Positions 58,784 to 64,000 of a DNA stretch of 64,000 nt are shown piece after piece. Source of the DNA: Geomicrobium sediminis (GTDB lineage Bacteria > Bacillota > Bacilli > Bacillales > Marinococcaceae); NCBI RefSeq assembly GCF_016908595.1, contig NZ_JAFBEC010000006.1:186001-250000 (forward strand), written 5' to 3'. Position numbers and translations under genes: made by a program. The notes below the pieces were generated by a model, which saw nothing but the letters and a program-made list of their open reading frames with translations, had not been told where the DNA came from and did not search any database. Position 1 is the stretch's first letter. The number at the start of each line of letters is the position of its first letter.

Positions 58784-59616
58784 AAATTGCCTATTCACCA
58801 TGTCCAAACGATACGTATGTGTTTCATGCACTCACACATCAGCTTATCGCAGATACGCCAACGTTTGACGTCTCCTATGCTGACATTGACGTGACGAATA
58901 CGTGGGCGATTGAAGGCGACCCTCATGATCATGATGTGATGAAGATTTCTTTTGCGGCACTTCCATACGTGTTAGATGATTATCAATTGCTATCATGTGG
59001 GGGAGCGCTCGGGCGTGGGTGTGGACCACTTTTATTAACGAAAGAAGAGACAAGTCCACAAACACTAGCAGAAAAGCGTGTAGCAGTACCAAGTGATCGC
59101 TCAACGGCATACATGTTGTTTCGACTTTGGGCGCGTCAGAAAATCGATGCTAACATTAAAGAAATTGTTGTGATGCCGTTTCATGACATTATGCCAGCGG
59201 TACAAGCGGGAACCGTTGATGCGGGTTTAGTCATTCATGAAGCGAGGTTTACTTACCAAGAATATGGTCTGCACAAGCTCGTCGATTTAGGCGAGTGGTG
59301 GGAAGAAGATACAGGCGCCCCCATTCCATTAGGGGCGATCATTGCGAAGAAAGGACTAGATCATGAACAGATTGAGTCTTGGATTCGTCAATCCGTCGAC
59401 TATGCTAATGAGTATCCCGAGTCTTCGAAAGACTATGTCATGGAACATGCGCAAGAAATGAGCGAAGACGTCGCACGTTCTCACATCGATCTGTACGTGA
59501 ACGAATTTACGAAAGACTTAGGGGACGATGGTTACAAAGCGATACGCGAATTGTTGCTTCGGGCAGCGGATGAAGGAATCGTTCCTAAGCCAGATTTAAG
59601 TGAGATCAGCCGGTAA
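58780..59616 (+). CDS. mqnD: 1,4-dihydroxy-6-naphthoate synthase
   Basis: 278 residues, with the periplasmic-binding-like fold of MqnA/MqnD. The N-terminus MKIAYSPCPNDTYVFHALTH is diagnostic for MqnD, and the histidine that opens the cyclic intermediate is probably in LVIHEARFTYQEYGL. The enzyme converts cyclic dehypoxanthine futalosine to 1,4-dihydroxy-6-naphthoate. It is translationally coupled to mqnB (ATGA). The other genes of the route (mqnA, mqnC, mqnE) are not in the window. There is no terminator directly behind, and a long intergenic region follows. Confidence 0.92.
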   Translation: MKIAYSPCPNDTYVFHALTHQLIADTPTFDVSYADIDVTNTWAIEGDPHDHDVMKISFAALPYVLDDYQLLSCGGALGRGCGPLLLTKEETSPQTLAEKRVAVPSDRSTAYMLFRLWARQKIDANIKEIVVMPFHDIMPAVQAGTVDAGLVIHEARFTYQEYGLHKLVDLGEWWEEDTGAPIPLGAIIAKKGLDHEQIESWIRQSVDYANEYPESSKDYVMEHAQEMSEDVARSHIDLYVNEFTKDLGDDGYKAIRELLLRAADEGIVPKPDLSEISR

Positions 59617-59669
59617 AGAAATGCAGAGTTGTAGTGGCTATGCTTGTCGCGGACATTGTCTCCGTGACC

Positions 59670-59697
59670 TTATGCTTACGCTACTGCGGCAGCATAA
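59670..59697. repeat. Inverted repeat downstream of mqnD
   Basis: TTATGCT and AGCATAA are perfect inverted repeats around a 14-nt GC-rich centre. With no T run it is not an obvious terminator, although it is the first hairpin after mqnD. Confidence 0.5.
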
Positions 59698-59707
59698 ACC
59701 ACGTTTG

Positions 59708-59842
59708 TATGTTGGGATTTTGCTCTGAGATTAACGATCAATCATTAAAATCCCAACATAAAACTTCGAAATCGCCACATAAAAGCGTATATGATGGGAT
59801 TTTGCATCGAAGTTGAAGATAAAACGACCAAATCCCCACATA
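59708..59842. repeat. Array of five 14-bp repeats in alternating orientation
   Basis: TATGTTGGGATTTT (59708-59721, plus) is followed by its perfect complement at 59747-59760. GAAATCGCCACATA (59768-59781, minus orientation), TATGATGGGATTTT (59790-59803, plus) and CAAATCCCCACATA (59829-59842, minus) complete the set. Start-to-start spacings are 39, 21, 22 and 39, which is symmetrical. AACTTCGA and TCGAAGTT (59762-59769 and 59807-59814) enclose the central pair. In the rest of the 495-bp gap (59617-60111) I see no gene, only a likely -10 region near 60070-60085. Confidence 0.8.
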
Positions 59843-60111
59843 CACGGCCAGTTCCCCTGTACCATCGAACCCGAACAAATCCATTAGCCTAAAAACAAGC
59901 CTTTCTCATAGTCGATTCCTTATGGATGACCATCCTGACCATGTGTTGGTATGAGGTACCCTGTTCAGTAAGAACGGTTACACCTTGATTAGAATACTAG
60001 TGAACAAGTATGTTCTGTTCCCAGAAGCTCTGGTCATTGATGACTGAGTAGTTCCTTAATTTACGAAAACATATGATATGATGATTTCAAACGTTTGAAC
60101 GAAGGTGAACC

Positions 60112-60963
60112 ATGAAGAAAATAGACATTGCAGCAGAGCTATATAAAAAAAACGCTGAGCTTTTTCGCTGTCCCGTTTGTCTTGAAAAAGTTGAGATGCA
60201 AGAAAGAAGTTTAGTATGCAAGCAACAACATTCTTTTGATCTTGCCAAAAAAGGGTACATTCATTTGCTCAAAAAGCCAATGGACAGCGATTATACGAAA
60301 GAGATGTTTCAGTCAAGACGATCGATCTATGATGTAGGGTTGTTCCAGCAAGCCTTAGATGAAATGGAAGCACTCATCACTACACATGTAGGGAAAGAGG
60401 AGCTAAATATTCTTGATATAGGTTGTGGAGAAGGTAGCCATTTAAGACGGATCATCGAGAAATTCCAAACGAGCGTTGGTGTAGGGCTGGATTCTTCGAA
60501 AGAAGGAATTGCACTCGCGACAAGTCAAATGGACCGCCTATTATGGACTGTTGCAAATGTAGAAGAACTACCAATTGCAACGGGGTCGATCGATGTTGTT
60601 CTAAACATCTTCTCACCACTGAATAGCCGTGAGTTTACTCGGGTTCTAAAGCCTGGTGGAGTCATTATTAAGGCGATTCCTGGTAAGAGGTATCTACAAG
60701 AGTTACGAGATGAATTGTACGGTGAAAAAGGGCGGTCATTGGATACGACAGATGCCATAACGAACTATGCAAAACGGTTTGAAGTATTGGAACATCGTTC
60801 GGTTAGTCAACAGGTTGAAGTGAAGCGGGAGTTTATACCAGCTTTAATTGATATGACACCTGCATCATGGGACGCGACTGACGAACAAAAACAAGCATTA
60901 TTAACGTTTGAACAATTGAATGTAACGGTAGATGTAGAAGTATTCATTGCAAAAATAAATTGA
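60112..60963 (+). CDS. yxjB: 23S rRNA (guanine-N1)-methyltransferase, RlmA family
   Basis: 283 residues. An N-terminal zinc finger (FRCPVCLEKVEMQERSLVCKQQHSFDLAKKGY: CxxC, C, H) is followed by the linker LLKKPMDSDYTKEMFQSRRSIYDVGLF typical of RlmA/TlrB. The SAM domain has motif I ILDIGCGEGSHLRRI and VLNIFSPLNSREFTRVLKPGG. RlmA enzymes methylate G745 or G748 of 23S rRNA at the tunnel wall, and the II type can lower sensitivity to tylosin. GAAGGTG precedes the ATG. Its stop codon lies in a Fur-box promoter. Confidence 0.9.
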   Translation: MKKIDIAAELYKKNAELFRCPVCLEKVEMQERSLVCKQQHSFDLAKKGYIHLLKKPMDSDYTKEMFQSRRSIYDVGLFQQALDEMEALITTHVGKEELNILDIGCGEGSHLRRIIEKFQTSVGVGLDSSKEGIALATSQMDRLLWTVANVEELPIATGSIDVVLNIFSPLNSREFTRVLKPGGVIIKAIPGKRYLQELRDELYGEKGRSLDTTDAITNYAKRFEVLEHRSVSQQVEVKREFIPALIDMTPASWDATDEQKQALLTFEQLNVTVDVEVFIAKIN

Positions 60964-60988
60964 CATTGAGAATCATTTTCAATATGAT
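60960..60988 (+). promoter_or_regulatory. SigA promoter with a Fur box in the spacer
   Basis: A perfect TTGACA (60960-60965), a 17-bp spacer and TATGAT (60983-60988). The spacer carries ATTGAGAATCATTTTCAAT (60965-60983), a 9-1-9 palindrome with one mismatch that fits the Fur consensus (7-1-7 core TGAGAAT-C-ATTTTCA). The promoter should be strong when iron is low and blocked by Fur when iron is plentiful. Confidence 0.82.
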
Positions 60989-60994
60989 AGACAT

Positions 60995-61191
60995 ACGGGG
61001 TGAATACTTAGGTTTATCGATATGAAATTTATGAACGTGCAAGCATAACATGAATGAGGTCAAATTGACTTCAATCGATCGCGTTGTTCATGAAGTGAGT
61101 CATGATGAATCGAAATAAACACAGTACGTCTTAGTGATGGCTGTATACAATAAAGTTCCTATCGAGTATTCGGTAGGAGCTTTCTTTTTTT
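60995..61191 (+). ncRNA. Candidate Fur-regulated small RNA
   Basis: Start and end are inferred: transcription should begin about seven bases after the -10 element, and a strong terminator ends at 61191, giving roughly 195 nt. There is no ORF with a convincing ribosome site. The best are a 22-codon frame (ATG 61050 to TAA 61118, no Shine-Dalgarno) and its internal TTG 61065 with GAGGT upstream. Local hairpins such as GAGGTCAA/TTGACTTC (61055-61071) are present. It resembles iron-sparing sRNAs such as FsrA in control, not in recognisable sequence. A very small Fur-controlled peptide remains possible. Confidence 0.55.
61152..61191 (+). terminator. Terminator of the Fur-controlled transcript
   Basis: AAAGTTCCTATCGA pairs with TCGGTAGGAGCTTT (two wobbles) around GTAT, followed by C and seven T. 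Confidence 0.92.
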
Positions 61192-61284
61192 GTAAATGTT
61201 GTTAAGAACAACTAAACATTGAATCAATTAATATATCTGTTAAAGAAGATCAGATACAATAGAAGGTGACGGAGGGTGATAAAG

Positions 61285-61827
61285 ATGAAACAAAGAATAG
61301 CCTTTGATATGGATGAGGTCATGGCAGATCTCATTTCTGAACTGCTCGAGCGCTACAATGAGCGTTTTGAAGACACGTTGACCGTTCAAGATTTAAAAGC
61401 ACAAAAACTTCGAGCGGTGCGTCCGCACCATACGAAAGAAATCTATGAAATTCTACAAGAACCAGGTTTCTTCGCATCGCTTAATGTGATGCCAGATGCC
61501 ATTGAAGTCATGAAAGAGCTACATGATCATTACGAAATCTTTATTGCAACAGCAGCCATGGAAGTTCCGACTTCGTTTTCGGAGAAATTCTATTGGTTGC
61601 GCGAACACTTTCCATTTTTAAATCCACAAAATTTCGTCTTCTGTGGTGACAAGAGCATTATTCATGCCGATTACCTCGTTGACGACCACCCCGATAAGCT
61701 GGAGTCGTTCTCTGGTGAAAGCATTATGTACACGGCGTTTCACAATGTCAATGATTCAAGGTTTAAGCGCGTAGACAATTGGCAGGAATTACGTGCGTTC
61801 TTTTTACCTGCAACGGTTAACAGCTAA
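61285..61827 (+). CDS. 5'(3')-deoxyribonucleotidase family HAD hydrolase
   Basis: 180 residues. The HAD nucleophile motif is present as AFDMDEVMADLI (Asp9 and Asp11), motif II is FIATAAMEVP, and the acidic motif IV is DYLVDDHPDKLESF. The arrangement corresponds to the NT5C-type nucleotidases, which dephosphorylate deoxynucleoside monophosphates. GGAGGG precedes ATG 61285, and the in-frame GTG at 61276 overlaps that ribosome site. It forms a single-gene unit with its own terminator. Confidence 0.87.
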   Translation: MKQRIAFDMDEVMADLISELLERYNERFEDTLTVQDLKAQKLRAVRPHHTKEIYEILQEPGFFASLNVMPDAIEVMKELHDHYEIFIATAAMEVPTSFSEKFYWLREHFPFLNPQNFVFCGDKSIIHADYLVDDHPDKLESFSGESIMYTAFHNVNDSRFKRVDNWQELRAFFLPATVNS

Positions 61828-61862
61828 AAGATTATAATTAGGCGACAAGTTGTACTCGCTGG

Positions 61863-61896
61863 AAGGCATAGCTTTTATTGAGCTATGCCTTTTTGT
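61863..61896 (+). terminator. Terminator of the nucleotidase gene
   Basis: AAGGCATAGCT pairs perfectly with AGCTATGCCTT around a 7-nt loop, followed by TTT. Confidence 0.92.
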
Positions 61897-61938
61897 GTTA
61901 TCGATTGAGCTAATCGGATGCATTCTTGCTAACTCATT

Positions 61939-61968
61939 AAAAAACTCCGTCCAACGCAATGGACGGAG
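61939..61968 (-). terminator. Terminator of the M24 peptidase gene
   Basis: CTCCGTCCA and TGGACGGAG form a 9-bp stem. On the minus strand the hairpin is followed by six T. It lies 16 bp after the stop of the leftward gene. Confidence 0.92.
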
Positions 61969-61984
61969 CATTATAAGCTTCTAT

Positions 61985-63058
61985 TTATACGATTTGTAAG
62001 TTTTTCGGGTATTGTGTAAGAACGAGCGGGCCGTTATTTGTGACAATAATGTCGTCTTCAATACGTACACCAATATCTTCGAGTAGATAAATACCAGGCT
62101 CAACGGTTAACGCCATACCTTCTTGGAGCAGTTGGCTGTTTTTACCGTGCATGGAAGGTTCTTCGTGTACTTCAATGCCGAGCCCGTGGCCGAGTCGATG
62201 AGTGAAGTACTCTCCATAACCTGCTTGTGTAATGAGGGAGCGAGCGGCGTCATCCGTGTCTTGAATCGGTGCATCGACGACACATGCGTTAATGCCAGCA
62301 ACGTTTGCAGCAAGAACGGTGTCGTAAACTTCTTGATGTTCTTTCGATGGTTCACCGAAGAAGACCGTTCGCGTAATGTCAGAAGCGTATCCCTCATAAT
62401 AAACACCGAGGTCCATTAAGACAGCGTCGCCACGTTTTAATGGGGTTGTACCTGGGCTGCCGTGTGGGTCTGCTGCGTTTTTGCCGAACAAGACGACAGG
62501 ATCAAAGCTCATTTTCGAGATGCCTTCTTGTTTTAATCCAGATTCAATGGCTTGAATAATCTCCAGTTCTGTTACCCCTTCTTTAAGGGCGGCAACACCG
62601 AGCTCTACTGCTCTGTCAGCGTAATGAGCGGCTTTTTGTAGCAACTCAATTTCTTCTTCGTTCTTTTGGAGGCGCATGCCAAGCAATTCGTTGTCGATTG
62701 ACGTCGTTTCGATGTTGCGATGCGTATTGGTAAGTTTACGTAAGCGAGCGACCGTTACGTGTTCTTCTTCTATGGCTAAAGAAGTAAGGGTCGGGAATTT
62801 ATCAAATGGATTTTCGGTATCATCATACCCGTTAATATCATGTGCCCACCCTGCTGCTCTTGCTAAGTTCATTTCCATGTTCGGACAAATGATCATTGGC
62901 TTTCGACCGTCAGAGAACAAAAGTAAGCCTAAGAAACGTTCTTTCGGATCACAGTAAAAGCCAGTTAAGTAAAAGACATTCGCTGTCGATGTGACGAGTA
63001 CAGCGTCTAAGTTTTGTTGTTGTGCAAAGGTTTCAAGTTGTTGTAGTCGAGTTTGCAA
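61985..63058 (-). CDS. M24 family Xaa-Pro dipeptidase/aminopeptidase
   Basis: 357 residues. The creatinase-like N-terminal domain (about 1-125) precedes the pita-bread metallopeptidase. Metal ligands are visible: two Asp in LMDLGVYYEGYASDITRTVF, His in RLGHGLGIEVHEEP and two Glu in LTVEPGIYL and GVRIEDDIIV. Such enzymes cleave X-Pro bonds and process imported peptides, which could serve the Opp system in this window. The length matches YqhT/PepQ of Bacillus. It is transcribed leftward as a single gene. Confidence 0.92.
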   Translation of the reverse strand: MQTRLQQLETFAQQQNLDAVLVTSTANVFYLTGFYCDPKERFLGLLLFSDGRKPMIICPNMEMNLARAAGWAHDINGYDDTENPFDKFPTLTSLAIEEEHVTVARLRKLTNTHRNIETTSIDNELLGMRLQKNEEEIELLQKAAHYADRAVELGVAALKEGVTELEIIQAIESGLKQEGISKMSFDPVVLFGKNAADPHGSPGTTPLKRGDAVLMDLGVYYEGYASDITRTVFFGEPSKEHQEVYDTVLAANVAGINACVVDAPIQDTDDAARSLITQAGYGEYFTHRLGHGLGIEVHEEPSMHGKNSQLLQEGMALTVEPGIYLLEDIGVRIEDDIIVTNNGPLVLTQYPKNLQIV

Positions 63059-63171
63059 AATCTGTCACCTTCTCTTTTATTTTCTTTAAGCGTACTAAAA
63101 ACGTGAACTTTCAGCAAGTTCATGCTTGCTTAAAAAATTGAAAAGTTAGATAATAAAGAGGGGTGTTCACA

Positions 63172-63366
63172 CTGCGCAGAATTGGCGAACGACTGTATAT
63201 GTCTGGCATGGGTCTCGGTGCAGTAGCAGTAGGTATCGCATTTTTTTCTATGCTTGAGGCTCCCGGGACACAAGCGCATTGGAGTTTAGTCATTATCATT
63301 CTTATTGCTGCTGGTGTAAGTTTTAGTGGATTGATTTTACAGAATAACTTCAAGGATGAAGCTTAA
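63172..63366 (+). CDS. Small two-helix membrane protein, possible CTG start
   Basis: Not recognised. The product, read from CTG 63172, is MRRIGERLYMSGMGLGAVAVGIAFFSML and onward (64 aa) with two hydrophobic segments (about residues 11-29 and 38-57) and a short polar end NNFKDEA. AAAGAGGGG at 63155-63163 is eight bases before the CTG. The in-frame GTG at 63163 overlaps the ribosome site, and ATG 63199 would remove the basic N-terminus. A rare CTG start is therefore the best reading, though unproven. A terminator follows directly. Confidence 0.6.
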   Translation: MRRIGERLYMSGMGLGAVAVGIAFFSMLEAPGTQAHWSLVIIILIAAGVSFSGLILQNNFKDEA

Positions 63367-63367
63367 G

Positions 63368-63395
63368 CACTACCTGTTAACGGGTAGTGTATTTT
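63368..63395 (+). terminator. Terminator of the small membrane protein gene
   Basis: CACTACCTG pairs with CGGGTAGTG (one wobble) around TTAA, followed by TATTTTTAT. Confidence 0.85.
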
Positions 63396-63435
63396 TATAT
63401 ACAATTACTAACTAATTTAAAAAGAGGGATCGTTG

Positions 63436-64000
63436 ATGAAGACACAAGACATCGTAACAAAAGAATGGTTACATGAACACTTGTATGATAGTCAGATCGT
63501 CATTGCAGATGTGAGATTCGATTTAATGGATGAATCGAAGGGCCGAAAAGAGTATACGATTGATCATATTCCAGGAGCAATTCATTTCGACCTAAAAAAA
63601 GACCTATCCGATGCGACGAAGCCTAAGCAAGAAGGTGGCAGGCATCCATTACCGGATGTTTTAACATTTGTTAAACTCCTTGAGCGCTCTGGTATTAACG
63701 AAGAGAAACATGTCATCGTTTATGATGATCAAAACGGTTCAATGGCAGGGAGGCTCTGGTGGCTTCTTCAGTACGTAGGACAACAACGTGTATCTATCCT
63801 TGATGAGAATTATACTGCTTGGAAAAATCAAGGCTACCCGGTGACGGATGCAAAGCCGAAGCTTGAGCCTGTCTCGTTCACTCCGTCAATTCAAGCAGAT
63901 CTTGTGGCGACGATGGAAGAAGTGAAACAGAAAAAAGACTTAGAAGACGTCTGTCTTGTTGATGCAAGAGCATTTGAACGGTTTGCAGGTCAAGTGGAGC
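63436..64000 (+). CDS. Rhodanese-type sulfurtransferase (5' part, runs off the window)
   Basis: The first 188 residues are present. The N-terminal rhodanese domain shows ADVRFDLMDESKGRKEYTIDHIPGAIHFDLKKDLSD and the family stretch EGGRHPLPD, then VIVYDDQNGSMAGRLWWLL, where Gln replaces the cysteine seen in active domains. This first domain is therefore the non-catalytic one. The second domain begins at CLVDARAFERFAG. The organisation is that of thiosulfate or 3-mercaptopyruvate sulfurtransferase. AGAGGGA precedes the ATG. The catalytic cysteine lies beyond position 64000. Confidence 0.88.
   Translation, partial: MKTQDIVTKEWLHEHLYDSQIVIADVRFDLMDESKGRKEYTIDHIPGAIHFDLKKDLSDATKPKQEGGRHPLPDVLTFVKLLERSGINEEKHVIVYDDQNGSMAGRLWWLLQYVGQQRVSILDENYTAWKNQGYPVTDAKPKLEPVSFTPSIQADLVATMEEVKQKKDLEDVCLVDARAFERFAGQVE

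Noticed and set aside
61050-61118. 22-codon gene inside the Fur-controlled transcript
   Set aside because: The ATG has no Shine-Dalgarno, and the internal TTG has only GAGGT at short spacing. It is kept as a possibility within the ncRNA entry but not called as a gene.

Overview
The window comes from the chromosome of a low-GC Gram-positive bacterium of the family Bacillaceae, most likely an alkaliphilic or salt-tolerant one. Three things point there. Many proteins match Bacillus families closely (YfkM, YoxD, YwaC, YkwC, YxjB and YfkN/YhcR-type sortase substrates). Shine-Dalgarno sequences are strong (AAGGAGG, GGAGG) and rho-independent terminators are abundant. The exported lipoproteins carry long acidic linkers, next to a BCCT osmolyte carrier, MscL and an NhaC-type antiporter. 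The genus assignment is inference. No rRNA, tRNA, CRISPR array or prophage was seen.

Layout. 1-7.1 kb: end of a DUF418-like gene, BCCT transporter, a 44-residue peptide, threonine synthase, cardiolipin synthase, an alpha/beta hydrolase, a hotdog thioesterase and mscL. 7.2-12 kb: a complete urtABCDE operon for high-affinity urea-type uptake. 12-21.3 kb: a divergent MFS/LysR pair, then a leftward operon oppB-oppC-oppD-oppA-oppF-amidase that couples peptide import to an amidase. 21.3-28.5 kb: a stress-type DJ-1 protein behind a SigB-like promoter, an MBL hydrolase, a phosphatase, an aldo/keto reductase, a second methionine aminopeptidase, a YkwC-like dehydrogenase, a 21-bp tandem repeat array and two tandem SDR genes (one is YoxD). 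28.5-36.6 kb: a cluster of DnaA boxes, a methyltransferase, a serpin lipoprotein, a TipA-type MerR regulator, an ABC-2 transporter preceded by a LytTR regulator fused to a degenerate ABC ATPase, a small membrane protein, and a surface protein with an LPDTS sorting signal translationally coupled to a class D sortase.

36.9-48.9 kb: thiolase plus 3-hydroxyacyl-CoA dehydrogenase, TauE/SafE, a CatB-like acetyltransferase, murQ, a stand-alone RND pump, two small genes, an intact IS3-family element inserted in the loop of what was probably a terminator, a VanZ-like gene, a TVP38-like gene and a lipoprotein cyclophilin. 48.9-64 kb: TetR/MFS with a palindromic operator, an OYE-family oxidoreductase, a membrane-tethered PstS-like pair, YwaC-type small alarmone synthetase, NhaC antiporter, ltaE-dinB-mqnB-mqnD (futalosine menaquinone route), a structured intergenic repeat array, rRNA methyltransferase YxjB, a Fur-box promoter driving a short transcript with its own terminator and no convincing gene, a 5'-nucleotidase, an M24 peptidase, a small membrane protein and the start of a rhodanese-type sulfurtransferase.

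The observations most worth following are the Fur-controlled orphan transcript (60960-61191), the LytTR/pseudo-ATPase regulator with a matching direct-repeat operator (33141-34134), the orphan DnaA-box cluster (28523-28619) and the 14-mer array (59708-59842).
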